Origin: an uncultured Enterobacteriaceae bacterium
GTDB lineage: Bacteria; Pseudomonadota; Gammaproteobacteria; Enterobacterales; Enterobacteriaceae
Reading direction: 5' to 3'
DNA length: 64,000 bases
Assembly: GCA_936920625.1 (NCBI GenBank)
Contig: CAKZHC010000051.1
Coordinates: forward strand, 1-64,000
The position numbers and the translations under genes were made by a program. A model generated the notes under the pieces. The model was not told the DNA's origin. It searched no databases and saw only the letters and a list, made by a program, of their open reading frames with translations. Positions 1-9,209 of this stretch are shown piece by piece. The stretch's first letter is position 1. Each line of letters opens with the position of its first letter.

Positions 1-38
1 TAAAAATAATTTAAATAACAAATATTAAGGTTCTTACC

Positions 39-1358
39 ATGGGCCATAAGAGTTTATTTATAACGTCTGCAACAGTCATAACAACACTACTATCAGCCCA
101 GCTCTACGCAGCAGGATTTCAGCTTAACGAATTTTCTGCTGCAGGCTTGGGCAGGTGAAGGGGCTATGGGGATACTGCGGCTTCCGCCAGTCGAAATCCT
201 GCCACCATGGCGTTGATGGACCGCCCAGCGTTCTCTGCCGGGGCTGTTTTTATTGATCCTTCTGTTACTCTTTCCGGTACCTCCGGAGCGGGTAATAGTC
301 TGGATGCACACAATATTGCCCCTGAAACAGGAATCCCCAATATCCACTATATTCATCCTCTTAATGCACAATGGTGGGTCGGCGCTTCACTAACCAGTAA
401 TTTTGGGCTGTCAACTAAATTTGCTAATCACTACTCGGGAGTACCCTTCGCAGGTAAAACAGATTTGATGAGCGCTAACGTTAATCTGAGTACTGCTCAT
501 CGGTTTAACCGCCACTTTACCTTTGGCGTGGGTTTCGATGCAGTTTATGCACGAGCAAAAATCGAGCGTTACGCTGGCGAACTGGGTGCTATGCTACCTG
601 CTGAATTACCCGTTTTATCGGCTAATACTCAAATAGCTCATCTTAAAGGAAACAAATGGGGCTATGGCTGGAATGCCGGGATTTTATACGAACTCAATGA
701 TAATAATCGCTTTGGTCTGACATATCGCTCTGAAATTAAAGTTGGCTTTAGTGGCAACTATAAGAGCACTATCCCGGCTAAATATAACTCAATAATTACC
801 GCTTTTGGCCTGCCCATGGGTACTAGCGGTATCAGCATACCCGGTTCGCTCTCTTTACATCTGCCCGCAATCTGGGAAATTTCGGCATATCACCGACTTG
901 CCCCGCACTGGGCGATTCACTATGGCCTTGCCTTAACTAGCTGGCATCAGTTTAAAGAGCTGAAAGCAACAAATTCTGATGGCCAGACGCTGTTTTATAA
1001 AGAAGAGGGGTTTCGTGATGCTTACCGTGTTGCCGCAGGCACCTCCTGGTATTATGACGATAACTGGACATTCCGCGCTGGTGTTGCCTTTGATGAAAGT
1101 CCGGTCCCGGCTGATAAGCGTTCTATCTCTATTCCTGATCAGGATCGCATCTGGCTGAGTCTTGGCGCCACATATGCCTTTAATGACAACACCTCTGTGG
1201 ATATGGGCATATCGTACATGCATGGTAAGAAAGTGACCATCAGAGAGGGGGTTGATCTGGCCGCTACCGGAGCTAATAACGGAATACCTGTTCCTTACCT
1301 TTTTGATGCTTCTGGTAAAGCCTGGCTGTACGGGGCATCATTTAACTACAGATTCTGA
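39..1358 (+). pseudogene. fadL: Long-chain fatty acid outer-membrane transporter FadL, broken by a TGA stop
   Basis: FadL is the beta-barrel porin that lets long-chain fatty acids cross the outer membrane. A signal peptide (MGHKSLFITS...LYAA) leads into the mature N-terminus AGFQLNEFSAAGLG, which matches the family hallmark. TGA at 156-158 then ends the frame at codon 40. The family motif GLGRAY(S/A)GEGA is visible only in the +1 frame (GGT GAA GGG GCT ATG), and the original frame resumes at GAT ACT GCG (171 onward). I infer an 11-nt deletion after GLG plus a 1-nt deletion near 169-171, which cancel in phase but leave the stop. The rest, to the C-terminal NYRF at 1358, is open and well conserved (YDDNWTFRAGVAFD, ISIPDQDRIWLS). 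An internal start at 207 would lack the signal peptide and the plug N-terminus, so it is unlikely to give an active porin. Recent pseudogene. Confidence 0.9.
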
Positions 1359-1597
1359 TGCACCGTATAACAGAGGCAGAACAGATAGTTGTTCTGCCAT
1401 GATACTGGCCGCCTATGTGAAAATTGTTTATTTAAACCAGCATGGTAATGGCAGTGACGCGGCTTCAAACACCTTTACCATCCTGGCCGCAACATCATCA
1501 ATAAGAGCCTGACGGCGCCGGAGGTGATACCAGCCCCCCTGCCCCAGACTGGCGGATCAAAGTCTGCCCTGTCACAGGCTGTTTTACCAGTCCCTGC

Positions 1598-2362
1598 TCA
1601 GTTCCCGGAATCAATATCCTCCAATTCATTCTTGATCACCTGAGCATTGGGGTTTTCCTCCGATGTCAGTTTTCCGCCATTCGCCAGGAAATCGTTACGC
1701 TGAAAATAAGCTTCACGTATAAAAAGATAAGGATCACTCGAATTACGCAGCAATCCATCGGTATCGAGAAGTTCAGCGCGCGTCTCAATCCCTTCGAGCA
1801 TCCATTTACCTGCTGACATCCAGAACGTAAGCCAGCTTAGCGCAGGATAAAAATTATCTGCATAATTTCCGCCTTCCTGACGAAGCGTAAAGCTTCCATA
1901 CATTGGCAATTGCACATAGGGACCATATCCGACACCGTAAGATCCTAGCGTTGTACCAAAACGCTGGCTTTGAGTCCGGGCCAGCTCAGTATTGGCTTTG
2001 CCCGCAACATCGATAAACCCACCAAGACCGAGCACACTATTTAAAAAGAAGCGTGTAAAATGTTTGCCGGCATCATTAATCTTTCCCCTGAAAAGACTAT
2101 TTAACATACTGGCGGGTTCATCCAGGTTACCCAGAAAGTTGCTCAGTCCGGTACGTGCCGGAGCTGGCATATAGTTACGCCAGGCCACAGCCACTGGCCG
2201 CAAAACATAAGGATCTACCACGTTATAGTTAAAGTTGAACATAGCCCTGTTAAATCCCTCCAGGGGATCAGAGCGAACCTGAGTGTTTTCAGCAGGTTTT
2301 GATCCAGCACAACTAACTAAAAATGTGCTTGCCAGAGCAAGGCTCACCAGACGCAGATTCAT
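1598..2362 (-). CDS. mlaA: Outer-membrane lipoprotein MlaA (VacJ)
   Basis: MlaA sits in the outer membrane with OmpC/F and removes mislocalised phospholipids from the outer leaflet, passing them to the MlaC/MlaFEDB retrograde system. The start chosen at 2362 gives MNLRLVSLALASTFLVSC, a lipoprotein signal with Cys18 as the acylated residue; an upstream in-frame Met would bury that signal. The family body follows: DPLEGFNRAMFNFNYNVVDPYVLRPVA, the NFLGNLDEPASMLNSL segment, and GTTLGSYGVGYGPYVQLP. Length 254 aa is normal for the family. It converges on fadL, as these two genes lie close together in E. coli, but here the pair is joined to ybaP, which is not the E. coli arrangement. Confidence 0.95.
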   Translation of the reverse strand: MNLRLVSLALASTFLVSCAGSKPAENTQVRSDPLEGFNRAMFNFNYNVVDPYVLRPVAVAWRNYMPAPARTGLSNFLGNLDEPASMLNSLFRGKINDAGKHFTRFFLNSVLGLGGFIDVAGKANTELARTQSQRFGTTLGSYGVGYGPYVQLPMYGSFTLRQEGGNYADNFYPALSWLTFWMSAGKWMLEGIETRAELLDTDGLLRNSSDPYLFIREAYFQRNDFLANGGKLTSEENPNAQVIKNELEDIDSGN

Positions 2363-2852
2363 CGCAGTTCTCCATGTACTTCTAGTTGCAGAGCACCCGC
2401 CATAACTGATACTAATTAATCTCAATAATCAACATCAGTGGATGGATAAGGTTACAGCGCCCTTTTCTTATCGTTTTCATACAAATTGCGGCTTTACCCT
2501 GCAATATGTGGCTCTGGCTGAAGCGAAATATTACGCCAGCCATTGTAATCAGTCAGATTAGCGCTATCGATTGTCAGTGATGTGAGGAAAATAGCCCAAA
2601 GACGATTCTTTCGTTCAGCCCGGCATGAAATGATGCCAGACACAGGAATATACAATATTCCTGCAACTGATAACATTTTTTAGCATTAAATGACAATAGT
2701 ATTGTTGTAGCTGCTTATGTTGTTCCTGCTGCTTAGCTCACTAAATCATCGGATATTTTTTATAATAATTTATCATGAAGTTACTGCGGTGATTGACCGA
2801 TAAGCATACTTGCAGGCGGGGAACAGCCAGCTACAACAGTGCTGGCCAGCTG
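2363..2852. other. Intergenic gap between mlaA and ybaP, no gene supported
   Basis: 490 bases. An open minus-strand stretch ends near 2494 with a C-terminus reading NISLQPEPHIAG. It has no convincing start or ribosome-binding site and I cannot place it in a family. The small RNA ChiX lies beside ybaP in E. coli, but its conserved seed was not seen here. This gap is also one side of a synteny break: mlaA/fadL abut ybaP where ushA/ybaK would be expected. Confidence 0.5.
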
Positions 2853-3653
2853 CTAAGGATATTTTAACAAATCAATCAGATTATTTTCACCAAAAAGATG
2901 CAGCGCCCCTACCGCAACAAGATAATTACCTGGGGGCAACACCCGCAGATAGTGGGCCCAGCGGACATTACGATCATGAATTAACAGATCGCTTAGTTCA
3001 TCACAAAATGTTGTTGGCAGCGTTATATCGGGAGAAGCCGGCGGAGCATCCAGCCACCAGCTGATCATAATTTGCAGGAGACGTGCGTTAGTCTGCCAGT
3101 GTAATAACGTATCCTCAAGCAGAGAAACCCCTCCGACAGGCAGAGCCTCCAGCAGGCTGAGCTGCGCCTCTGCACCTTCAAGTTCAATGACTGGCTGCTG
3201 TTGGCTATGCGCCGCATTTAATAACTGATGGTCAATTCCATAACAGGCATGCAACCCAAGTTGCTGAGCCTGCTGTGCTTGCAACATCAATGCAACCTGC
3301 CATGCTGGTAAAGACGATATACTTGCTATATCGATATTCAGCTGATGGCATATCTGGGATAATCGTTGCCAGCTGGCTTCGTCGATCTGCCGCTCAAGTG
3401 GCGCACAGGCAGTACTTTTGTCAAATGGAGATGCAGCGCTCATAATATCAGCTTCGACAATCAACGCATCAGCACGACAAAGTTTTGTTTGCAGGGCGCA
3501 AGGCAACGGCATCATATCGCACGTACCCATATGAATACTGCCAACCAGGTGAAACTGACTGCCATTAAACTGGACGTCCATAGCAGGCCAGCTATAACGT
3601 TCTGGCAGCATAGTTTTGAAAAAAGCCTGAATTGCCCGGCCGGCTTTACCCAT
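2853..3653 (-). CDS. ybaP: TraB/GumN family protein YbaP
   Basis: 266 aa, the length of E. coli YbaP, a TraB/GumN (PF01963-type) protein. Family landmarks are visible: HLVGSIHMG near residue 36, DALIVEADI near 62, an internal YGID, PVIELEGAEAQL, and the C-terminal VAVGALHLFGE. The conserved GSxHxG and GxxHL elements are those thought to form a metallo-hydrolase-like active site. Its biological substrate is unknown. It is transcribed with copA upstream (71-base gap), the same pairing as in E. coli. No signal peptide is evident, which fits a cytoplasmic location. Confidence 0.9.
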   Translation of the reverse strand: MGKAGRAIQAFFKTMLPERYSWPAMDVQFNGSQFHLVGSIHMGTCDMMPLPCALQTKLCRADALIVEADIMSAASPFDKSTACAPLERQIDEASWQRLSQICHQLNIDIASISSLPAWQVALMLQAQQAQQLGLHACYGIDHQLLNAAHSQQQPVIELEGAEAQLSLLEALPVGGVSLLEDTLLHWQTNARLLQIMISWWLDAPPASPDITLPTTFCDELSDLLIHDRNVRWAHYLRVLPPGNYLVAVGALHLFGENNLIDLLKYP

Positions 3654-3724
3654 GCATCCCTCACATCATTAGCGGTTAATTGTATTATGCTACCGATTAA
3701 CGGCATCTTTGAACAGGTTTGAGG

Positions 3725-6235
3725 TCAGTGTTTCTGATGCGTGCGAAAACGTTGCAAGCGATTTGCGTTGGCTATGACAGTGATTGAAGAGAGTGCCATC
3801 GCTGCACCTGCAATAATAGGATTGAGCAAAGTACCAGTAAAAGGCCAGAGCACACCAGCAGCAAGCGGAATACTACAGATATTGTAGAAAAAGGCACCCA
3901 ACAAATTCTGCTTCATGTTACGCAACGTTGCACGCGAGATTGCCAGCGCATCTGTCACACTACTGATATCGGGACGCATCAGGGTAATACCTGCACTTTC
4001 TATCGCAATAGCACTGCCACTACCCATTGCCATACCCAATTCTGCCTGCGCCAGAGCCGGGGCATCATTAATACCATCACCAATCATTGCGACCCGGTAT
4101 CCCTGATGCTGGAGTGCGCCAATTGCCGCTGCTTTTCCTTCCGGGTGGACTCCAGCAATAACATGCTCTATACCTGCCTGTTTCGCCAGCGCCCGTGCCG
4201 TAGCCTCATTATCCCCTGTTAGCATCACCAGCCGATAACCCTGACTGCGCAACGCAGACAATGCCGGGATACTTCGGCTACGAAGCTGGTCACTGAGAAT
4301 AAAGATCGCGACAGCCTGGTTGTCTGCCGCCAGAAACACAGGTGTAGCACCTGCTGCCAGGCTCGCGCAATGCGCTGCCTGAATCTGCGCTGTGTCAATC
4401 CCTTCCCGGCTAAGAAACTCACCACTACCTAATAACAGGTGGTGCCGATCCACCACACCACTTACACCCAGCCCCCCTCTCTGGCGGAAATGAGTGACTT
4501 CAGGTAGCACAGAATCCGGCGCCTGACGTACAATCGCCTGGGCCAGTGGATGACCGGAATTCTGCCCCAGCGCAGCAGCCCAGCGTATTGCCTGATGCAG
4601 GCTAACACCATGGCAGACCTCTGTTGCCACTACCTTTGGTTTGCCCTCAGTCAACGTACCTGTCTTATCAAATACCAGCGTGTCAATTTCACTGGCGCGT
4701 TGCAGAGCATCTGCATCACGCACTATCACACCTAACTCCGCAGCACGCCCAATGCCAGTAATGACTGCCATTGGGGTAGCAAGCCCCAGTGCACAAGGAC
4801 AGGCAATAATAAGAGTAGTAGTAGCAACAACCAGGCTGTATATTAATTTTGGTTCCGGCCCCACTATTCCCCAGATAATCGCGCTGATCAGGGCGATTGC
4901 AATGACTGTCGGCACAAATACCGCTGAAACCCGGTCAGCCATCCGGCCGAGTTCACTCTTACTGCTTTGGGCCTGGCGCACCAGATGAATGATATGTGCC
5001 AGCATGGTATTTGTCCCCACCGCACTGGCACGAAACAGTGCACTTCCATCCTGTACCAGCGTGCCCGCACTAAGACGATCATCCACGCTTTTATGTTGTG
5101 GCAGCACTTCACCAGTCAGCATAGCTTCATCCAGCCAGACCTCACCCTGAACAATCACACCATCCACAGGCACCTTGTCACCGGGTGTCACCCGCAAGGT
5201 CATCCCTACATTCACCTGGTTTAAGGGACGCTGTTGTTCTCTGCCATTCTCTACCACGCGCGCAACAGGTGGGGCCAAATCTGCCAGTCGCTCCAGTGCG
5301 CCTGATGCATGCTGGCGGGCACGCTGTTCAAGTAAGTGACCAAGATTTATCAGACCAATGATCATCACACTGGCCTCGTAATAAAGATGACGTGCTTCAG
5401 GAGGAATATAACGCGGCCAGAGATTAACAAACAGTGAATAGAGCCATGCTATACCTGTACCCAGCGCCACCAGCGTGTCCATTGTTGTGATTCCACTACA
5501 CAAGTTACGCCACGCATTACGATAGTAGTGACCTCCAGCCAGTATCATCACTACCAGTGTCAGCATTCCTGTCGCAAGCCAGCTTCGCTGGTTGCTGTCA
5601 GTGAGTATCATATTACTGCCAGTCATGCCCCAGATTATCAGCAAAATGCCTGTCAGCAGCGCTAAAGCTGACTGCCAGGCAAAGCGATACACCGAGTGAG
5701 CAGCCGAAGCGTGCTGTTTTTCCCGAAAGATAGTTTCATTCTTTACTGCCTGTGCCCGGTAACCCACCTTATTGACCGCCGAAACGAGCATCTCTGCATC
5801 GACAAAACCCAGCACCAGCGCGCTGCGATCACCAAGGTTAATCCTGACCTGTTTTACGCCAGCAACTCCATTAAGCGCCTTTTCTACCCGACCGACGCAA
5901 CTAGCACAGCTCATGTCTTCAATCAGCAGATAATGCAGATTATCCGTGTTTAGTTCAGCCGGCTGGGCGGCTGTAACTACCTTCGGCCCGGACTGATGTT
6001 TTATGGGTAGGTCAGGCTCCCCCGGAACAATGTCTTCTGCCAGGGTAGCCTGATAACCGCTTTTTTGAATATCAGCAATGAGGGCCTCTGCCGTAGCAGT
6101 AGAGATAACCCGTGCCTGCTTTAACGTAACATCTGCCCTGGTAACATCATCGCGTCTTTCTAGCGTGGTTTTGACCCTGCCAGTGCAGTGGCTGCACGTC
6201 AGGCCCTCAAGATTAAGTCGTATTGTACCAGACAT
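3725..6235 (-). CDS. copA: Cu(I)-exporting P1B-type ATPase CopA
   Basis: Pumps Cu(I) from cytoplasm to periplasm using ATP. 836 aa (E. coli 834). Domains in order: two N-terminal heavy-metal-binding domains with LTCSHC (about residue 12) and DMSCASC (about 110), transmembrane helices, the actuator motif LTGE, the membrane CPC copper site (IACPCALG), the phosphorylation motif DKTGTLTEG, the ATP-binding HP motif (SGHPLA), and the hinge GDGINDAPAL. Two adjacent ATGs compete. I prefer the second (6235) because the GAGG ribosome-binding site is better spaced from it and it matches the E. coli N-terminus. The gene is driven by a CueR-type promoter, with cueR divergent next to it. All catalytic residues are present, so copper export should work. 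Confidence 0.97.
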   Translation of the reverse strand: MSGTIRLNLEGLTCSHCTGRVKTTLERRDDVTRADVTLKQARVISTATAEALIADIQKSGYQATLAEDIVPGEPDLPIKHQSGPKVVTAAQPAELNTDNLHYLLIEDMSCASCVGRVEKALNGVAGVKQVRINLGDRSALVLGFVDAEMLVSAVNKVGYRAQAVKNETIFREKQHASAAHSVYRFAWQSALALLTGILLIIWGMTGSNMILTDSNQRSWLATGMLTLVVMILAGGHYYRNAWRNLCSGITTMDTLVALGTGIAWLYSLFVNLWPRYIPPEARHLYYEASVMIIGLINLGHLLEQRARQHASGALERLADLAPPVARVVENGREQQRPLNQVNVGMTLRVTPGDKVPVDGVIVQGEVWLDEAMLTGEVLPQHKSVDDRLSAGTLVQDGSALFRASAVGTNTMLAHIIHLVRQAQSSKSELGRMADRVSAVFVPTVIAIALISAIIWGIVGPEPKLIYSLVVATTTLIIACPCALGLATPMAVITGIGRAAELGVIVRDADALQRASEIDTLVFDKTGTLTEGKPKVVATEVCHGVSLHQAIRWAAALGQNSGHPLAQAIVRQAPDSVLPEVTHFRQRGGLGVSGVVDRHHLLLGSGEFLSREGIDTAQIQAAHCASLAAGATPVFLAADNQAVAIFILSDQLRSRSIPALSALRSQGYRLVMLTGDNEATARALAKQAGIEHVIAGVHPEGKAAAIGALQHQGYRVAMIGDGINDAPALAQAELGMAMGSGSAIAIESAGITLMRPDISSVTDALAISRATLRNMKQNLLGAFFYNICSIPLAAGVLWPFTGTLLNPIIAGAAMALSSITVIANANRLQRFRTHQKH

Positions 6236-6372
6236 CATTCACCTCACCATCTGAACCTCAGATCTGCATCAGCGTAACGTGCTTACCGGCAATTATCAGG
6301 CTGCCCGCATAAGTGTAACGTTTTACGCATTACACAGTATGATTTCTGCGCCGGGCTATCACGGCCCTACAG

Positions 6373-6403
6373 AGGGTAAACCTTCCGGTAACGGGAAAGT
6401 CAA
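6373..6403 (-). promoter_or_regulatory. CueR-controlled copA promoter (MerR-type, 19-bp spacer)
   Basis: On the minus strand, TTGACT (6398-6403) and TACCCT (6373-6378) are separated by exactly 19 bp, the over-long spacing typical of MerR-family promoters. The spacer holds the dyad CTTTCC-N7-GGAAGG, a near match to the CueR box CCTTCC-N7-GGAAGG. It sits about 140 bases upstream of copA in the copA-cueR intergenic region. This predicts copper or silver induction through the CueR encoded next door. The rest of the 6236-6570 gap shows no gene. Confidence 0.9.
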
Positions 6404-6570
6404 CAGATACTCTTCCCATCTGATATCAGTCCCTGCACCACAGCCTTTAAAAGAGCAAATTTTGCGCACAATGTGCACAAGATGGTAGGATCAGAGCAGC
6501 CTTTTTTAAATCCCGGCTGTATCACCTGCAATGCAGCTGTCTGGAATAGTGTGATTCAGGAGCAGAAAAG

Positions 6571-6969
6571 ATGAACATTAGTGACGTGGCCAAAAAAACG
6601 GGGCTAACCAAGAAAACAATTCGATTCTACGAAGAAAAGGGAATAATAACACCGCCAGCACGCCGCATAAACGGTTACCGTAGTTACAATACCCGGCACA
6701 TTGAAGAGCTTTCTCTGCTACGTCAGACACGTCAGGCCGGTTTTTCTCTGGAGGAGTGCCGGGAGATGCTACAACTATTCAACAACCCAGCGCGTCGCAG
6801 CGCTGATGTAAAACAGCGCACGCTAAAGAAAATCACCGAAATTGAGAAACATATTGCCGCGTTGATTCAGATACGCGACCGCTTACTGGCACTAGCCACA
6901 GAGTGTCCGGGTGATGACAGCCACGACTGCCCTATCATTAATCACCTGGCCTGCAACACCGCAGAATGA
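6571..6969 (+). CDS. cueR: Copper-responsive MerR-family activator CueR
   Basis: 132 aa. An N-terminal MerR winged helix (MNISDVAKKTGLTKKTIRFYEEKG) is followed by the long dimerisation helix and a C-terminal metal loop with Cys112 and Cys120 (CPGDDSHDC), the Cu(I)-coordinating pair of CueR. In E. coli CueR activates copA and cueO by twisting their 19-bp-spaced promoters. The matching promoter is at 6373-6403, between this gene and divergent copA. A good ribosome-binding site (CAGGAG) precedes the ATG. The C-terminal tail (HLACNTAE) is shorter and less Cys/His-rich than in E. coli CueR. Confidence 0.96.
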   Translation: MNISDVAKKTGLTKKTIRFYEEKGIITPPARRINGYRSYNTRHIEELSLLRQTRQAGFSLEECREMLQLFNNPARRSADVKQRTLKKITEIEKHIAALIQIRDRLLALATECPGDDSHDCPIINHLACNTAE

Positions 6970-7139
6970 ATCTGTGGGAGATAATCGAGTAATGTTTATC
7001 TCTGGCAGGATAGTTGTTTCACATCATGGTAACATGACGGTTGCGCTTTATTGATGCGCAACCAAAACGTGAGGCTTTACCAACGATCTGGACAAGTTAC
7101 ATCGTCAACATAGATAAAAGACGGCTGTTATAAAATCTG

Positions 7140-7997
7140 TCAGTACAATAAAGCGTAAAGCAGACGGCGATATCTGGCCGCCAGTGCGTCACCTGTGCCT
7201 AACGCTGCCAGGATCTCCTGTAATGTTTTGCGTACCTGTCCGTCAGAGGCAGTCAGATCATCCTTCAGGAAAGTAAACAGCATATCCAGCGCTTCTTCAT
7301 TACGTCCTACCTGATGTAACTGTACTGCCAGCATACATCCCAGCCCACAGTTATTAGGGTCGTCACTTAATTGCATCTGGAGTTGTTGAATTTCAGGCGT
7401 ATCAGCCGCCTGTCTTAGCAAATCTATCTGAGCAATCAGTCCCTGATAACGCGTATCCTGATCCTGCAAAGGTACTGCCTGTAATACCCCCTCAGCATCA
7501 TCACTACGATTTAAGGCAATCAGTACCTCTGCCAGTGAAAAACCAATTTCGCTGTTTTGCTCACTAAGCTGCCAGGCTTCTCTAAGTAACGGTAATGCTT
7601 CTAGCGGTTTACCGTCGTTGAACAGTGCTATCCCGGCTTGTGCTTTAATCTCTTCTGGTTTGGGCAACACGTTTTCCAGTAACGCCCGGATTGCATCTTC
7701 AGACTGAGGGCCCTGTAAACCATCTATCGGCTGACCATTCCGAAACAGATAGAGGGCAGGAACTCCCCGCAATCCAAATTGAGCCGCTATCAACGGTTCA
7801 GAATCACAATCGAGTTTAGCCAGAATTACGTGACCACTATGCTGCTGTGCCAGCCGCTCGAGCATGGGTGTAAGCTGTTGACAATGCCTGCTGTTCACTG
7901 ACCAGAAATAAAAAAGTACCGGAACCTGCATCGATTTTTCCAGCATCTGGTGAAGATTGGATTCGTTAAGATTAACAATCGTAGCTTGTGATGACAT
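7140..7997 (-). CDS. ybbN: Chaperedoxin CnoX/YbbN (thioredoxin-TPR)
   Basis: 285 aa. An N-terminal thioredoxin fold carries an atypical SxxC active site (SRHC near residue 38), as in enterobacterial YbbN, followed by C-terminal TPR-like helices. In E. coli CnoX holds unfolded proteins during hypochlorous-acid stress and hands them to DnaK and GroEL. Conserved stretches include ILAKLDCDSEPLIAAQFG, PLQDQDTRYQGLIAQI, VGRNEEALDMLF and the C-terminal YRRLLYALLY. It lies just downstream of ybbO on the same strand, an order shared with E. coli; qmcA/ybbJ and ybbLM, which neighbour it there, are missing. Confidence 0.95.
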   Translation of the reverse strand: MSSQATIVNLNESNLHQMLEKSMQVPVLFYFWSVNSRHCQQLTPMLERLAQQHSGHVILAKLDCDSEPLIAAQFGLRGVPALYLFRNGQPIDGLQGPQSEDAIRALLENVLPKPEEIKAQAGIALFNDGKPLEALPLLREAWQLSEQNSEIGFSLAEVLIALNRSDDAEGVLQAVPLQDQDTRYQGLIAQIDLLRQAADTPEIQQLQMQLSDDPNNCGLGCMLAVQLHQVGRNEEALDMLFTFLKDDLTASDGQVRKTLQEILAALGTGDALAARYRRLLYALLY

Positions 7998-8078
7998 ACG
8001 TAGTATCTCTATTTAACTGAAATCCCCACTCTTATGGGGGTACTTACTGTAATGATCAAGGAGAAAATCAGTACAGAA

Positions 8079-8849
8079 TTATTTTTTACACAATACGCGA
8101 TCCTTAAGTACCGCCGGCATCAGGCGTAGCAGTGATACTGCCCAGGCGATAGGGGTAACAGGATAGCGCCGCCGTGGATATTTGCTTTCAAGAGCGTGCT
8201 GCAATGCAGGCAAAACCGCTGAAACAGGACGCGTAAGGTGTGAAATACTGCCGGGGTTTTTAACCGGCTCAGCAGCCTGTGCCTGCCAGACATTTTCAGT
8301 AAAACGGCTATCGATTGGGCCGGGTTCAATTAAGCTGACGTGAATGCCGCTGCCATAGAGTTCCTGCCGTAAGGCATCACTCCAAGCCTCAAGCGCAAAT
8401 TTACTGGCAGCATAAGTGCCGCGGCCAGCAGTAACGACAAGCCCTAGCACCGAGCTGGTGTTAATTATTCGCCCCTCATCCTGTAATTGCATTGCGGGTA
8501 GCAGCTTCATCGTCAGTTGATGTGTACCGAACAGATTGGTGGAAAATTGTCGCTCCATCTGAACACGGCTGATGGCATCTAATTTCCCATATATAGCAAA
8601 ACCAGCATTATTGAAAAGGCCATAGAGGCGATGGTTACAACGTTCCAGCACGGTATCTGAGGCACTGTCAACACTTTCCGGATCATCCAAATCAAGCTGA
8701 ATGCCGTCAAAGCCGAGCTGATTCATACGAGCGACATCTGCTGGCTTGCGGCAGGCAGCCAGCACGTAATAGCCACGACTCAGTAAGTGGTTGGCAGCGG
8801 CTAGTCCAATTCCGCTGGAACAACCAGTAATAAGCACTGCTTTTTGCAT
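8079..8849 (-). CDS. ybbO: Short-chain dehydrogenase/reductase YbbO
   Basis: 256 aa from the chosen ATG at 8849 (MQKAVLITGCSSGIG). The frame stays open upstream, so a longer N-terminus cannot be excluded. Classical SDR features are the glycine-rich nucleotide motif TGCSSGIG near residue 9, NNAG near 85, a catalytic Ser (NTSSVLG), and YAASK with the active Tyr/Lys. E. coli YbbO is an NADP-dependent oxidoreductase reported to act on aldehydes; the physiological substrate here is unknown. ybbN follows directly. tesA, which neighbours ybbO in E. coli, is absent from the window. Confidence 0.9.
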   Translation of the reverse strand: MQKAVLITGCSSGIGLAAANHLLSRGYYVLAACRKPADVARMNQLGFDGIQLDLDDPESVDSASDTVLERCNHRLYGLFNNAGFAIYGKLDAISRVQMERQFSTNLFGTHQLTMKLLPAMQLQDEGRIINTSSVLGLVVTAGRGTYAASKFALEAWSDALRQELYGSGIHVSLIEPGPIDSRFTENVWQAQAAEPVKNPGSISHLTRPVSAVLPALQHALESKYPRRRYPVTPIAWAVSLLRLMPAVLKDRVLCKK

Positions 8850-9209
8850 AATGTTACCTGATGCAGCTTTATGCCACATTTGTTGATGCACAATTTGTCC
8901 AGTCAATGATTTTACCGCCATCCCGTCAGTAAACTCCTGTGCCTGAGGCACAACGGGAATACCATCCGGTTACCTTCACTCAGCACTAATCCAGATCCGT
9001 TGCAGACCCTCATCAGACCTGATTTTTTTGCCAGTACCTGACAAACAACACATAAGGCTGACTATGATGGCTGCTATTATTTGCCGGAGGTGTTGGTTAC
9101 AAATTAAGAGTAACATACGCTGGAAGAAGGTCCAGTTGTGGGACGTAATACATTACAGCTGGTTTGATAAGACAATAGCTTTAAACCGCAGAGAACTGTG
9201 CCGGAACAA

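Noticed and set aside
2494..2676. 60-codon minus-strand ORF between mlaA and ybaP
   Set aside because: No ribosome-binding site or recognisable family. Its C-terminal half reads protein-like, but this is not enough to call a gene.
2363..2852. ChiX small RNA beside ybaP
   Set aside because: The conserved chitoporin-pairing seed and T-rich end were not found in the interval.
3725..6235. Programmed frameshift in copA making a short CopZ-like chaperone, as reported in E. coli
   Set aside because: I looked after the first metal-binding domain and did not find a convincing slippery heptamer followed by a structure, so it is not annotated.
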